Origin: Variovorax sp. S12S4
GTDB taxonomy: Bacteria; Pseudomonadota; Gammaproteobacteria; Burkholderiales; Burkholderiaceae_C
Assembly (NCBI RefSeq): GCF_023195515.1
Contig: NZ_JALPKR020000002.1
Location: 1-64,000 of the forward strand
Direction: 5' to 3'
DNA length: 64,000 nt
The notes below the pieces were generated by a model. That model was not told where the DNA came from and ran no database searches. It saw only the letters and a list, made by a program, of their open reading frames with translations. A program made the position numbers and the translations under genes. How positions within the stretch are numbered: the first letter of the stretch is position 1; every line of letters begins with the position of its first letter. Shown here piece after piece: positions 19,154 through 29,395 of this stretch.

Positions 19154-19192
19154 GAGGCGAGTTTCAAAAAATCAGGTCCTGGGCTTCTCTTG

Positions 19193-19245
19193 CGCTACGC
19201 ATTTCGTAGCGATAGACTGCAAACGTCGCTACGCTTTTCGTAGCG
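19193..19245. promoter_or_regulatory. Twin HxlR operator with overlapping promoter
   Basis: Two copies of CGCTACG-N5-CGTAGCG lie at 19193-19211 and 19227-19245, centres 34 bp apart (about three helical turns). The arms are perfect in both copies. A promoter-like TTGCGC, 17 bp, TAGACT overlaps the first copy and points toward the AhpD-like gene. This is a convincing dimer-of-dimers operator; assignment to the adjacent HxlR protein is by position. Confidence 0.75.
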
Positions 19246-19276
19246 ATTTGAACCGCATTCTACGAAGGATTCGACC

Positions 19277-19855
19277 ATGACGACCCTCGCGGCAACAGAC
19301 AACAGCGCGCCCCGCATCCGGCCGCTCGAAGCGCCTTACCCCGAACCGATTGCCGACCTGCTGGCGCGAATGAACCCGCCCGGAAGAGCAGAAGTTCTAG
19401 CGCTGTTCCGCGTGCTGGCCATCAACCCCGAACTGGCCGAGCGCACGCTGGGACTCGGCCGCTATCTTCTCGGCCGCAAAGCCGCAATCGACCTGCGCGA
19501 CCGCGAGGTGGTGATCACGCGCGTGTGCGCGCGCTGCGGCGCGGAGTACGAATGGGGTGTGCACATCGCGGCGTTTGGCGATGCAGCCGGTTTCAGCGCC
19601 ACCGACAGGCGCGTGATGGCCTCGGTCACCGAAGACCTCGAACTGCTCGCACCCCGGGACCGCCTGCTGGTTCAGCTGGTCGATCAGCTGCACGACACCA
19701 GCCATGTGGACGACGCGCTGTGGGAGGCTCTGGGCGCCCACTGGAGCCCACCGCAGCTCATCGAGCTGATGATGCTTGCGGGCTGGTACCACGCCGTGAG
19801 CTACGTGTGCAACGCGGCGCGCGTGCCGCTTGAAAAATGGGCCGCACGCTGGTGA
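19277..19855 (+). CDS. Carboxymuconolactone decarboxylase (AhpD-like) family protein
   Basis: All-helical protein of 192 residues in the CMD/AhpD family. The redox-like CxxC-H element is visible as RVCARCGAEYEWGVHIAAF near residues 78-96, which suggests peroxidase-type or disulfide chemistry rather than lactone decarboxylation. The second half (LVDQLHDTSHVDDALWEAL, LAGWYHAVSYVCNAARV) matches the longer CMD proteins often annotated as acting with HxlR-type regulators. It is divergent from the HxlR gene and preceded by the twin operator, so it is probably the regulated target. The substrate is unknown. Confidence 0.87.
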   Translation: MTTLAATDNSAPRIRPLEAPYPEPIADLLARMNPPGRAEVLALFRVLAINPELAERTLGLGRYLLGRKAAIDLRDREVVITRVCARCGAEYEWGVHIAAFGDAAGFSATDRRVMASVTEDLELLAPRDRLLVQLVDQLHDTSHVDDALWEALGAHWSPPQLIELMMLAGWYHAVSYVCNAARVPLEKWAARW

Positions 19856-19889
19856 GGCCAGGCTTTCGATCGCCTGCTCCCCGGTAGCC

Positions 19890-22168
19890 TCAGCCGCCGT
19901 CACTCGCCTTCGGCATGCGCATCAACCGCAGTCCGTTGGCCACCACCAGCAGGCTCGCCCCCATGTCCGCGAACACCGCCATCCACATGGTGGCGCTGCC
20001 GAACACCGCAAGCACGAAGAACACGCCCTTGATGCCCAGCGCCAGCGTGATGTTCTGCCACAGCACCGAGTGCGCCCGGCGCGACAGGCGAATGGTCTCG
20101 GGCAGGCGGCGCAGGTCGTCGTTCATGATGACCACGTCCGCCGCCTCCATGGCCGTGTCGGTGCCGGCGCCGCCCATTGCAAAGCCGATGTCCGCCTGGG
20201 CGAGCGCGGGCGCATCGTTGATGCCGTCGCCCACCATGCCGGCCACGCCGTGGCGCTGCTGGAGCGCCTTGACAGCGTCGAGTTTTTCTTCGGGCAGCAG
20301 GTTGCCACGCACGTCGTCGATGCCCGCATGCGCGCCGATGGCCCGGGCCGTGGCGGCGTTGTCGCCGGTCAGCATCACGGGCGTGACGCCGAGCGAGCGA
20401 AGCTCGGCCATGGCGGCCTGCGAAGAGGGCTTGATGGTGTCGGCCACCGCAAACAGCGCGAGCACCTCCTGGCCGGAGGCCAGCAGCGTGACGGTGCGCC
20501 CGGCTTCTTCATGGCGCTTCAGCTCGGCTTCGAGCGCCGGGGTGCACAGCCCCCGCTCCTCGATCAACCGATGGTTGCCGAGCACATAGGCTTGGCCCCC
20601 GTGCGTGGCCTGTACGCCGCGCCCCGGCAGGGCCGTGAAGTCTCCGACCTCCAGCGCTTCGATCTCCAGGCCCTCGGCAATGGCCTTGGACACGGGGTGA
20701 TCAGAACGGCTTGCGATGCTTGCCGCAACCGCAAAGACCGCATCCTTGTCAGCCGCGGTCCCGATCAGGCTCGACTCGACCAGCCGCGGCTTGCCTTCGG
20801 TGATGGTGCCCGTCTTGTCGAGCGCCACCGCCTTCAGCTTGCGCGCCTCTTCGAGGTAGGTGCCGCCCTTGATCAGAATGCCGCGCCGCGCCGCCGAAGC
20901 CAGCGCGCTCACCACGGTGACGGGCGTCGAAATGACGAGCGCGCAAGGGCACGCGATGACCAGCAGCACCAGCGCCTTGTAGACGGCCTGCAGCCAGGTC
21001 CAGCCCATGAGCCAGGGCGTGAGCACCGCCACGGCAATGGCCAGCACGAAGACAGCGGGCGTATAGACCGACGCGAACTTGTCGACGAAGCGCTGCGTGG
21101 GCGCACGTGAGCCTTGCGCCTCTTCGACCGCATGGATGATGCGGGCCAGCGTGGTGTTGGCTGCCACCGCCGTCACGCGGAATTCAAGCGCGGCCGTCTG
21201 GTTGATGGTGCCCGCGAACACCGCATCGCCAGCCGACTTGTCGACCGGAATGCTCTCGCCGGTGACGGGTGCCTGGTCGATGGCGCTGGTTCCCTGGGTG
21301 ACGACGCCGTCCAGCGGCACGCGCTCGCCGGGGCGGATGCGCACAACGGCGCCCAGCGCCACGGTGTCGGCCTTCGCCGTATTCCAGCTGCCGTCGGGCT
21401 GCCGCACTCGGCCTGCTCGGGCGCCAGCGCCAGCAGCCCCTGGATGGCATTGCGCGCGCGATCGACGGCACGGGCCTCGATCATTTCGGCAATGGCATAG
21501 AGCGCCATCACCATCGCGGCCTCGGGCCATTGGCCTATCAGGAAGGCACCCGTCACGGCCACGGCCATCAGTGCATTGATGTTCAGCCGCCCGCGCACCA
21601 GTGCCGCAAAGCCCTTCTTGTAGGTATCGAGCCCGGCCAGGCCGATGGCTCCGAGCGCAAGCGCCATCTCCATCGCAGTGAACCCGGCGCCCTCCGGCGC
21701 GAGAAAGGAAATCGTCTCGGCCGCGATGGCCAGCACCAGCGCGGCAACCAGCCGCATAAGTTCCGGCGTCATGAAGCCGGTGGCGCGCGCCGTTCCGTCG
21801 GCGGCAGGCTGCCCGCCCGCCACGTCGTTCAGCGGCTCGGGCTTGAACCCCGCCTTGCGAATGGCGGCCAGCGCATCGGGCAACGTGGCCTCATCGGCCG
21901 TAATGGCCATGGTGCGTTCGCCGAGCCGGAAGCGCAGCCCGCTGATGCCCTGAACGGGCTCGAGCGCGCGCCGGATTTCCGACTCTTCCACGGCGCAGTC
22001 CATCGTGGGAATACGAAAGAGCAAGGCGCCCTTCGGAACATCGGCGGTGTCGACAGCTGCGATGGGGGCGGCGGTCGTTGATCCACACGCGGAGTTGCCG
22101 CAGCAGGCCGTTTCGGCAGGCGCGTGGGCGTGCGGCGCCAAGGGTTTCAGGGCATTCTGGTTCGTCAT
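19890..22168 (-). CDS. cadA: Cd/Zn/Pb-exporting P-type ATPase, one-base frameshift
   Basis: Soft-metal efflux ATPase (P1B-2), about 759 residues after repair; inner membrane. The N-terminus has a Cys/His-rich head (HAHAPAETACCGNSACG) and a metal-binding fold with MDCAVEESEI, the reduced motif seen in Cd/Pb pumps. After the break come TGES, the metal-path CPC (VIACPCALVISTP), the phosphorylation site DKTGT and GDGINDAPALA. Near 21410 one base is missing: ALAPEQAE continues as VRQPDGSWNTAKADTV only in the next frame. Start ATG 22168. It is divergent from a cadR-type regulator and preceded by a MerR-type promoter. Confidence 0.9.
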
Positions 22169-22174
22169 GAAGAC

Positions 22175-22206
22175 AATTGGAAACCCTGAAGCAGGTGTAG
22201 AGTCAA
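22175..22206 (-). promoter_or_regulatory. MerR/CadR-type promoter of cadA
   Basis: Read on the minus strand: TTGACT as the -35 (22201-22206), a 20-bp spacer, and CCAATT as a weak -10 (22175-22180). The long spacer with CTCTA on one side and AGGGT on the other is the layout of PbrR/CadR-controlled promoters, where the regulator untwists the over-long spacer when metal is bound. It faces cadA and lies 35 bp upstream of the cadR start. Confidence 0.7.
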
Positions 22207-22240
22207 ACGACAAATTCCTTCACTTCGTTCTTGCCGCATC

Positions 22241-22714
22241 ATGAAAATCGGAGAACTGGCCAAGGTCGCGAACACGCCGGTCGAAACCATCCGCTATTAC
22301 GAGCGCGAGCAGCTGCTGCCCGAGCCGGCGCGCACCGAAGGCAACTACCGCATCTACGACGACGAGCACGCGCAACGGCTGGGCTTTATCCGCCGCTGCC
22401 GTTCGCTGGACATGACGCTCGATGAAATCCGCAGCCTGCTGCGGTTCCGCGATGCGCCGGGCGAAGACTGCGGCCAGGTCAACCAGCTGCTGGACGACCA
22501 CATCGGCCACGTGGCCGCCCGCATCTCGGAACTGAAGCTGCTGGAAAAGCAGCTGAAGGCGCTCCGCCAGCAATGCTGCGGGGCCGAGTCGGCGCAGAAC
22601 TGCGGCATCCTGCAAGAGCTGGACACCGCCACGCTCGCCACGGAGCCCTTCGGGCAGCACGCGGGGCATGTGCACGGCTCGCTGCACAGCACATCCGCCA
22701 AACGCTCGTCTTGA
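22241..22714 (+). CDS. cadR: Cd(II)/Pb(II)-responsive MerR-family regulator
   Basis: Metal sensor of 157 residues that activates the divergent cadA. The N-terminal MerR helix-turn-helix and wing are exact for the family (MKIGELAKVANTPVETIRYY, EGNYRIYDDEHAQRLGFI). A long dimerisation helix leads to the metal loop with CCGAESAQNCGIL, and an earlier cysteine lies at EDCGQVN. The C-terminus carries the His tail HAGHVHGSLH, as in CadR of Pseudomonas. Start ATG 22241. Assignment to Cd/Pb rather than Hg or Cu follows from the cysteine spacing and the cadA neighbour. Confidence 0.93.
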   Translation: MKIGELAKVANTPVETIRYYEREQLLPEPARTEGNYRIYDDEHAQRLGFIRRCRSLDMTLDEIRSLLRFRDAPGEDCGQVNQLLDDHIGHVAARISELKLLEKQLKALRQQCCGAESAQNCGILQELDTATLATEPFGQHAGHVHGSLHSTSAKRSS

Positions 22715-22758
22715 TATGCCCTGACGTGATCCAGGGCGCGATCACATCGACCGCGTGC

Positions 22759-23295
22759 TCACACGCGAAGCAACCCGCGAAAGCCTCTTGCCGCGTAGTA
22801 AGACTGGGCACCGTTGTGATACACGAACACCTTGCCATAGCGGTAGTCGCCGAAGAGCGCTCCGCCAAGTGAGCGAACGTCAGGCGGCGTCTTGATCCAG
22901 CTGGAAGTCTTCGCATCGAACTTGCCGAGCTTCTGCAGCTCCCGGTACTGCTCTTCCGTCAACAGCTCGATGCCCATGGCGGCCGCCATGCCGAGCGCGT
23001 TGTCCTGCGGCTTGTTTTCCTTGCGCGCGTCGAGCGCCTCACGGTCATAGCAGAGGCTCCGGCGGCCTGTCGGGCTCTCGGGGGCGCAGTCGCAGAACAC
23101 GATTTGCCCGGTTTTCTTGTCCTGGCCGATCACGTCCGGCTCACCGCCGGTTTCTTCCATGGCGCCAATCGACTTCACCGCAGCGGGGTTGCTTTCGAGC
23201 CTTGCCTGAACGTCGGCCCATGCGACGCCCTTGTGGCGTTGCATGTGCTTCTCGAAGCGGGCTTGCAATGTCTGGAGCAGTTCTTGCGTCTTCAT
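22759..23295 (-). CDS. DUF4256 family protein
   Basis: Conserved protein of unknown function, 178 residues, cytoplasmic (no signal or membrane segment). Recognised by IGAMEETGGEPDVIGQDKK, VFCDCAPESPTGRRSLCYD, the long middle part, and the end TPPDVRSLGGALFGDYRYG with VYHNGAQSYYAARGFRG. These segments are typical of DUF4256, which is found sporadically in bacteria. It lies 8 bp downstream of cysE on the same strand and may be co-transcribed with it. No functional clue is visible beyond several conserved Cys and Asp residues. Confidence 0.85.
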   Translation of the reverse strand: MKTQELLQTLQARFEKHMQRHKGVAWADVQARLESNPAAVKSIGAMEETGGEPDVIGQDKKTGQIVFCDCAPESPTGRRSLCYDREALDARKENKPQDNALGMAAAMGIELLTEEQYRELQKLGKFDAKTSSWIKTPPDVRSLGGALFGDYRYGKVFVYHNGAQSYYAARGFRGLLRV

Positions 23296-23302
23296 GGTTC
23301 TG

Positions 23303-24073
23303 CTATTTGCCTATGAGCTGGGTGAGCTTCTCCGCCTCGAAGCTCTCGTCGCGCGCCGCGTCGCAGGGCACGCAGTCCTTGGTGCCGGGGTGCGCGGACA
23401 GCTTCTCGATGGCCTGCCAAAGCAGCGCGATCTGGTGCTCCTGCCCCGCGGCACTGTCGATCAACCCGCGCATGGCCTGGCTGAGCGGGTCGTCCTCCTG
23501 CGTGATGCCGTAGGCCGAGAACTTCTGCGGCGCAGCGACATCGGCGCTCTCGCCCGCCTTCGACGGAATGATGCGCGCGGGAATGCCCACCGCCGTTGCC
23601 CCGGCAGGCACCGGCTTAATGACCACCGCGTTGCTGCCGATCTTGGCGCCGTCGCCAACCTCGAAGCCGCCCAGCACCTTGGCGCCCGCGCTCACCACCA
23701 CGTTGCGCCCCAGCGTCGGGTGGCGCTTGGCGCCCTTGTAGAGCGAGGTGCCGCCCAGCGTCACGCCCTGGTAGATGGTGCAGCCGTCGCCGATCTCAGC
23801 GGTTTCGCCCACCACCACGCCCATGGCATGGTCGAAGAACACCCGCTCGCCGATCTTGGCGGCCGGGTGAATCTCGATGCCCGTGAGCCAGCGGGCCACA
23901 TGCGCGATAAAGCGGGCCGGCCACTTGAAACCGTGCGTCCAACAAGCGTGCGCCCAGCGATGCAGCACCACGGCATGAAAGCCGGGGTAGACCGTGATCA
24001 CTTCCCAGGCGCTGCGCGCGGCCGGGTCGCGTTCGAGGATGCACCGGATGTCGGCGCGCAAACGAGAGAACAT
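23303..24073 (-). CDS. cysE: Serine O-acetyltransferase
   Basis: Makes O-acetylserine from serine and acetyl-CoA, the first step of cysteine synthesis; cytoplasmic. 256 residues from ATG 24073. The N-terminal helical region is short ([21 protein letters not shown]), as in Burkholderiales enzymes. The left-handed beta-helix holds the catalytic histidine and CoA site ([34 protein letters not shown]). After the hexapeptide repeats there is an extra C-terminal 60 residues with a CVPCDAARD segment, longer than in E. coli. Upstream is trmJ on the same strand. Confidence 0.93.
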   Translation of the reverse strand: MFSRLRADIRCILERDPAARSAWEVITVYPGFHAVVLHRWAHACWTHGFKWPARFIAHVARWLTGIEIHPAAKIGERVFFDHAMGVVVGETAEIGDGCTIYQGVTLGGTSLYKGAKRHPTLGRNVVVSAGAKVLGGFEVGDGAKIGSNAVVIKPVPAGATAVGIPARIIPSKAGESADVAAPQKFSAYGITQEDDPLSQAMRGLIDSAAGQEHQIALLWQAIEKLSAHPGTKDCVPCDAARDESFEAEKLTQLIGK

Positions 24074-24152
24074 CGCTGCCTTTGTTGTCGTTATATCGAT
24101 AGGGGCCGCGCAGTCTAAAGCCGGCAGTCTTTCGCGCACGCGCGATGGGGTT

Positions 24153-24884
24153 TTAGCCCTTGCGCGGGCCGTTTGCGGCGTCGGCCATGGCCTTGGCGAT
24201 GCCCCGCAGGATGTGGATCTCTTCGGGCGTGGGCTGGGCGCGGTTGAAAAGCTGCTGAAGCCGGGGCATCAGCTTCTTCGGCGCCTCGGGGTCCAGAAAG
24301 CCGATGTCCACCAATGAGCGCTCCCAGTGCTCGAGCATGCCCGCCACCGCCTTCGCATCGGCCGCCTGCACCGGCGCCGTGGCGTCGCGCACCGCGTAGC
24401 CGCCCAGCGCAAGGCGCCATTCATAGGCAATCACCTGGATGGCCGCCCCCAGGTTGAGAGAGCCGAACTTCGGGTCGGTGGGAATGCTCAGGGCCACGTT
24501 GCAGCGGTAGACGTCTTCATTGCGCATGCCAAAACGCTCGGAACCGAAGAGAAAAGCCACATGCTGGTCGCCCTGCTGTGCCAGCGGCTCCAGGTGTTCC
24601 CGCGGGGTGCGCGTGGGCGGGCCGAAGTCGCGCGGCACCATGGCGGTGGCGCACAGGTGGGTCACCCCGTCGAGCGCCTCGTCCAGCGTTTCGACGATGC
24701 GGGCGTTGTTCAGCACGTCGAGCGCGCCGCTGGCCCGCTGGATGGTTTCTTCCCGCCGCAGCACGTTGGCCCACCGGGGCGTTACCAGCACCAGGTCGTC
24801 GAAACCCATGGTCTTCATGGCGCGGGCGGCGGCGCCCACATTGCCTGCGTGGCTGGTCTGGATCAGGATAAAACGGGTGCGCAT
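24153..24884 (-). CDS. trmJ: tRNA (Cm32/Um32) methyltransferase TrmJ
   Basis: SPOUT-class enzyme that methylates the ribose of tRNA position 32, 243 residues. It begins [27 protein letters not shown] (the family start). The knot motifs are [18 protein letters not shown] and [18 protein letters not shown], which bind S-adenosylmethionine. The C-terminal helices ([25 protein letters not shown]) match TrmJ rather than other SpoU proteins. It is divergent from suhB, a common arrangement in Burkholderiales. Confidence 0.93.
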   Translation of the reverse strand: MRTRFILIQTSHAGNVGAAARAMKTMGFDDLVLVTPRWANVLRREETIQRASGALDVLNNARIVETLDEALDGVTHLCATAMVPRDFGPPTRTPREHLEPLAQQGDQHVAFLFGSERFGMRNEDVYRCNVALSIPTDPKFGSLNLGAAIQVIAYEWRLALGGYAVRDATAPVQAADAKAVAGMLEHWERSLVDIGFLDPEAPKKLMPRLQQLFNRAQPTPEEIHILRGIAKAMADAANGPRKG

Positions 24885-25005
24885 GGAGGGTTTGGAGGCA
24901 CGAAACGGGCGGAGCCGGTAAAATGACCGATTCTCGCCGCCCGCATCGCCGGGCCGCAGGGTCGCCTCCAGGGGACCTCCTCCACCGTTCTTCTCACAAT
25001 CCAGA

Positions 25006-26067
25006 ATGTCGTCCCCCAACCTGCATCCCATGCTCAATGTGGCCGTCAAGGCCGCACGCGCCGCCGGCGCCATCATCAATCGCGCCGCACTCGACGTCGA
25101 AGCCGTGCGCATTTCGCAAAAGCAGGTCAACGACTTCGTCACCGAAGTCGACCACGCCAGCGAGCAAGCCATTATTGAAACGCTGCTTGGCGCATACCCG
25201 GGGCACGGCATCCTGGCCGAAGAATCGGGCACCCAGCACGGTGCAAAAGATTCCGACTACGTCTGGATCATCGATCCGCTCGACGGCACCACCAATTTCA
25301 TCCACGGCTTTCCGGTCTACTGCGTTTCCATTGCGCTGTCGGTGCGCGGCAAGATCGAGCAGGCGGTCATCTACGACCCGAGCCGCAACGACCTGTTTAC
25401 CGCCACCAAGGGCCGAGGCGCCTACATGAACGAGCGCCGCATCCGCGTCTCGAAGCGCACCAAGCTCAGCGAATGCCTGGTTTCGACCGGCTTTCCGTTT
25501 CGCACGGGCGACAACTTCAAGCAGTACCTGGCCATCATGGCCGACATGATGCCCCGCATGGCGGGCCTGCGCCGCCCTGGCGCAGCCGCTCTCGACCTGG
25601 CCTACGTGGCCGCCGGCTTTACCGACGGCTTCTTCGAAACCGGCCTCAACCCCTGGGACGTGGCCGCGGGCTCGCTGCTGGTCACCGAGGCCGGCGGCCT
25701 GATCGGCAATTTCACGGGCGAGCCCGACTTTCTGGAGCAGCGCGAATGCCTGGCCGGCGCCCCGCGCATCTACGGCCAACTGGTGCCGCTGCTTGCCAAG
25801 TATTCCAAGTTTGCCGGCATCGATGACAAGATGCGCGCCAGCGACCGCGTGCGCGCCGTGTCGGCCGCAGCGCGCCCCAACGCCGACGAATCGGTCGACC
25901 TGTATGCGCGCAGCACGGTGCCCGACCTGCCCGCCGCATCGCTCGACGGCGAAGCGCCCGCTCCCGCGGCCGCGCCGGCAGCACCGGTGTCGCGGAAACT
26001 CACGCGCATTCGCCGCGACGCGCCTGCCGACGGCAGCCCCTCCGAAGGCGACGCTTCCGCCAAGTGA
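25006..26067 (+). CDS. suhB: Inositol-1-monophosphatase SuhB with C-terminal extension
   Basis: Mg-dependent sugar phosphatase that in E. coli also acts in rRNA transcription antitermination. 353 residues, about 85 longer than E. coli SuhB. The catalytic elements are ILAEESG near residue 70, [17 protein letters not shown] near 90 and the late [19 protein letters not shown]. From about residue 270 an Ala/Pro-rich tail follows ([13 protein letters not shown], then [11 protein letters not shown]), probably disordered. Its stop overlaps the start of the FUSC-family gene (TGATG). Divergent from trmJ. Confidence 0.92.
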   Translation: MSSPNLHPMLNVAVKAARAAGAIINRAALDVEAVRISQKQVNDFVTEVDHASEQAIIETLLGAYPGHGILAEESGTQHGAKDSDYVWIIDPLDGTTNFIHGFPVYCVSIALSVRGKIEQAVIYDPSRNDLFTATKGRGAYMNERRIRVSKRTKLSECLVSTGFPFRTGDNFKQYLAIMADMMPRMAGLRRPGAAALDLAYVAAGFTDGFFETGLNPWDVAAGSLLVTEAGGLIGNFTGEPDFLEQRECLAGAPRIYGQLVPLLAKYSKFAGIDDKMRASDRVRAVSAAARPNADESVDLYARSTVPDLPAASLDGEAPAPAAAPAAPVSRKLTRIRRDAPADGSPSEGDASAK

Positions 26068-28301
26068 TGCAGGGGCCCGGTGCCGCCCTTCGCTTTCGTG
26101 CGGCGCTGCGTGTTGCGCTGAGCCAGTACGTCGCCAACGGCTTCAGCGTTGCGCTCGGCCTGCTGGTCATCTCGGCCGGCGCGCATTTTTGGCTCGGCAC
26201 CATTGCCGCTTCCGCAGCCGCGGTGGGCGTGATCGTCACCGCCCCGCCCGACCTGCCCGGCCCGCGCCGCGGCAAGTTCTTCCAGATGCTGCCGGCCCCG
26301 CTGATCGGGCTGCCGCTCTTCTTTCTGGTGCAGCTGCTGCACACCGCGCCCATTCGCCTTGGGCTGGTGCTGGTGCCCGCCACCTTCGTCGCCTTTCTGG
26401 CCATGGCATGGGGCAAGCGCGGCATTCCCATTGCCATTGCGGTGATGTTCTCGATGGTTTTCTCGATGGCCACGCCCGCGCCGAGCGGCATGGCCGAGGC
26501 GTTGGAGCGCACCTGGCACTTTGGCCTTGGCGCCGGCCTCTACGTGATCTGGGCCAACCTGGCCAACCATGCGCTTAACGGGCGCTACCGGGTGCAGTCG
26601 GTGTCGGACGTGCTGTATTCGCTGGCCGCGCTAATGCGCACCGAGGCCACGCAGTTCACGCCGCGCGACGACACGAGCGACATCCGCGAAACCCCTGCAC
26701 CCTTGCTCGGCCGGCTGCTGCGCGAACAGGCCGCGCTGGCCGACCAGCTGCAGGCCACGCGCGACATCGTGCTCGAGTCGCCGCGCACGCCGCGCCGGCA
26801 GCGGCTGGCCGCCATGCTGGTGATCGTGCTCGAAATGCGCGACCAGCTGCTTGCGAGCGAGCTCGACCTGGACGCGCTCAAGAGCCACCCCGCGCATGCC
26901 GAGGCACTCATCGAGATGCGCCGCGTGCTCGAAGAGCTGGCCGACGAAACCACCGCGCTCGGCGACTCATTGCTCATGGGCCGCCACCCCGAGCCGGTGG
27001 CCGACCGCCGGCCGCGCCTTGCATCGATTCACCTTCCCGCCGAAGAGCACGCGGCAAGCCACGGCATGCCCGGCCCCAACGCCGCCATGCTCGCGCGCGG
27101 CCTGGCAAGCCGCATCGGCCACATCAACGACGAGGTGCTGCGCCTTTCGGCCATGGCGCGCGGCGATGCCGAGCCCAACCTGGCCGTGGTGCGGGCCAAC
27201 TGGCAGATGTTCGTGAGCCCGACCGACTGGTCGCTGCGGCCCTTTCTCACGCTGTGGAGCTGGGACGCGCCGCCGCTGCGGCATGCCATTCGCGCCGCGC
27301 TGGCCATTGCGGCCGGTTACGCCATTGCGGTGTCGCTGCCCTGGGGTTCGCATGACTACTGGATCTTGCTGACCATTGTGGTGGTGCTGCGCGGCAGCCT
27401 TTCGCAAACGCTGGAGCGGCGCAACAGCCGCGTGGCCGGCACGCTGCTGGGCTGCGTGCTGGCGGTGGGCCTGCTTTCCGCGCACCCGTCGCCGCTGCTG
27501 CTGCTGGCCTTCGTTACGGTGTCGCAGGCCATTGCGCACAGCTTTGCGGTGCGGCGCTACCTGATTACGGCAGTGGCGGCCACCGTGCTCGGCCTGTTGC
27601 AGGCGCACATGCTCAACACCGGCGCCGCGCCCATCTTTGCGCTCTTCGAGCGCATTGCGGATACGCTCATCGGCGCCGCGCTGGCATGGGGCTTCTGCTA
27701 TGTGCTGCCGTCATGGGAGCGCGGGCAGATTCCGGCGCTGGTGGCGCGCACGCTCACGGCGCAGGCACGCCATGCACGCCTGGCGCTGGGCCTGGGCCAG
27801 CTGCAGGCAGTCGACAGCAGCCCCGAGCTCGAATGGCGGCTTGCGCGCCGCGAGGCCTACGACAGCCTTTCAGCGCTGGTGCAGGCCACGCAGCGTTCGC
27901 TGTCAGAGCCGCGTGCGGTGCAGCCGCCGCTCGAGCCGCTGGAGCACCTGCAGGCGCACAGCTACCAGTTGCTCGCGCAGCTCAGCGCCGTAAAATCGAT
28001 GCTCGTGCTGCGGCGCGACCGGCTCACCCCGGGCGAAATCGAAGGCCCGCTCGCGCGCACTGCACAGCGCATCGAAGCAGCCATCGGCACCGCGCCCACC
28101 ACCGGTCCCACGCTGCCCGAAAGCCCCGGCTCCACCACCGTGGGCGGCCCGATTCCCCTGCCAGACCCCTTCGACAACGACATCAGCCCCTGGCTGCTGC
28201 GCCGCCTCGATCTGGCCACGGCACTCGCTACGCAGCTGCGCGACGACGCGGCGCGCATTCTTCAACCCCTGGAGACACAAGCCACGACCACCGCTCAATG
28301 A
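26067..28301 (+). CDS. FUSC-family membrane protein (YccS/aromatic acid exporter-like)
   Basis: Inner-membrane protein of about 744 residues with the layout of the fusaric-acid-resistance/YccS group. An N-terminal bundle of about six helices (YVANGFSVALGLLVISAGA onward) is followed by a long cytoplasmic segment rich in Arg and Glu, a second helical bundle (PLRHAIRAALAIAAGYAIAV, DYWILLTIVVVLRGSLSQT with the FUSC signature ERRNSRVAGTLLG), and a soluble C-terminal half. Start ATG 26067 overlaps the suhB stop; a GTG lies one codon earlier. It likely exports aromatic or other weak acids, by family analogy only. Its end overlaps the MscS-like gene. Confidence 0.88.
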   Translation: MQGPGAALRFRAALRVALSQYVANGFSVALGLLVISAGAHFWLGTIAASAAAVGVIVTAPPDLPGPRRGKFFQMLPAPLIGLPLFFLVQLLHTAPIRLGLVLVPATFVAFLAMAWGKRGIPIAIAVMFSMVFSMATPAPSGMAEALERTWHFGLGAGLYVIWANLANHALNGRYRVQSVSDVLYSLAALMRTEATQFTPRDDTSDIRETPAPLLGRLLREQAALADQLQATRDIVLESPRTPRRQRLAAMLVIVLEMRDQLLASELDLDALKSHPAHAEALIEMRRVLEELADETTALGDSLLMGRHPEPVADRRPRLASIHLPAEEHAASHGMPGPNAAMLARGLASRIGHINDEVLRLSAMARGDAEPNLAVVRANWQMFVSPTDWSLRPFLTLWSWDAPPLRHAIRAALAIAAGYAIAVSLPWGSHDYWILLTIVVVLRGSLSQTLERRNSRVAGTLLGCVLAVGLLSAHPSPLLLLAFVTVSQAIAHSFAVRRYLITAVAATVLGLLQAHMLNTGAAPIFALFERIADTLIGAALAWGFCYVLPSWERGQIPALVARTLTAQARHARLALGLGQLQAVDSSPELEWRLARREAYDSLSALVQATQRSLSEPRAVQPPLEPLEHLQAHSYQLLAQLSAVKSMLVLRRDRLTPGEIEGPLARTAQRIEAAIGTAPTTGPTLPESPGSTTVGGPIPLPDPFDNDISPWLLRRLDLATALATQLRDDAARILQPLETQATTTAQ

Positions 28302-29395
28302 CCGAAGAGATGCTTGCCCACCCCTGGTTCGGCACCTGGCTCGCAGCCGTGATTGCCGTTCCGCTCGCGCTGCTTGTTCACCGTCTCGGCGGCCTTGTGC
28401 TGATGCGAATCACCCGTCCGGCGCCCGCGCTGCATTCGATGGTGATCAACTGCAAACCCGTGGCGCGGGTGGTGCTGCCCCTTTTGGCGCTGCTGCTGGT
28501 GTTCCAGGCCGCGCCGAGCGATCTTCGCTTCATAGGCAGCGTGCGGCACCTCAACGGCCTGCTGCTGATTGCCGCCACCACGTGGCTGGCGGTAAAGGCC
28601 ATCAGCGGCTTTGCGGACGGCGTGCTCGCGCAGCACCCGTACGACGTGGAAGACAACCTGCACGCGCGCCGCGTGCTCACCCAAACCCGCGTGCTTGCGC
28701 GCACCGCCATGTCGATGGTGCTGGTGGCCGGCGGCGCGATGATGCTGATGACTTTTCCGGGCGCGCGGCAGGTGGGTGCGAGCCTGCTGGCCTCGGCGGG
28801 CGTGATCGGCATCGTGGCCGGCCTGGCGGCCAAGCCGGTGTTCAGCAACCTGATTGCCGGGCTGCAGATTGCGCTGGCCCAGCCCATACGCATCGACGAC
28901 GTGCTGGTGGTCGAGGGCGAGTGGGGCCGGGTCGAAGAGATTACCGGCACCTTTGTGGTGGTGAAGATCTGGGACGACCGGCGCTTGATCCTGCCGCTGA
29001 GCTACTTCATTGAAAAACCTTTTCAGAACTGGACGCGCAGTTCGTCGCAGCTGCTGGGCGCGGTTTTCGTCTATGCCGACTACGGCATGCCACTGCAGCC
29101 GCTGCGCGCAGAGGTCGAGCGCATCGTGAAATCGGCGCCCGAGTGGGACGGCCGGTTTTTCAACCTGCAGGTAACCGACGCCACCGAGCGCACCATGCAA
29201 ATTCGGGTGCTTTGCACCGCCGGCAATTCCAGCCTTGCCTTCGATTTGCGCTGCAAGGTGCGCGAAGGGCTCATCGACTTCATGCAGCGGGAGTACCCGC
29301 AGTTCCTGCCCCGGATGCGCATCGAAAGCGATGGCAAGCCGGGCCGGCAAGACACTCAGGACATGCAGCGTCAGCCCGTGCCGTCGCCGCGCTGA
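28298..29395 (+). CDS. MscS-family mechanosensitive channel
   Basis: Channel-like membrane protein, 365 residues, with the ATG overlapping the FUSC stop (ATGA). Four hydrophobic segments precede the pore-lining region ASAGVIGIVAGLAAKPVFSNLIAGLQIALAQ (quoted by its GIVAGLAAKPVFSNL core), followed by the beta-domain (RIDDVLVVEGEWGRVEEIT, WDDRRLILPLSYFIEKPFQNW). The C-terminal alpha/beta part is complete. Together with suhB and the FUSC gene it forms a three-gene unit. Gating by membrane tension is expected from the family; the role next to FUSC is not known. Confidence 0.9.
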   Translation: MTEEMLAHPWFGTWLAAVIAVPLALLVHRLGGLVLMRITRPAPALHSMVINCKPVARVVLPLLALLLVFQAAPSDLRFIGSVRHLNGLLLIAATTWLAVKAISGFADGVLAQHPYDVEDNLHARRVLTQTRVLARTAMSMVLVAGGAMMLMTFPGARQVGASLLASAGVIGIVAGLAAKPVFSNLIAGLQIALAQPIRIDDVLVVEGEWGRVEEITGTFVVVKIWDDRRLILPLSYFIEKPFQNWTRSSSQLLGAVFVYADYGMPLQPLRAEVERIVKSAPEWDGRFFNLQVTDATERTMQIRVLCTAGNSSLAFDLRCKVREGLIDFMQREYPQFLPRMRIESDGKPGRQDTQDMQRQPVPSPR

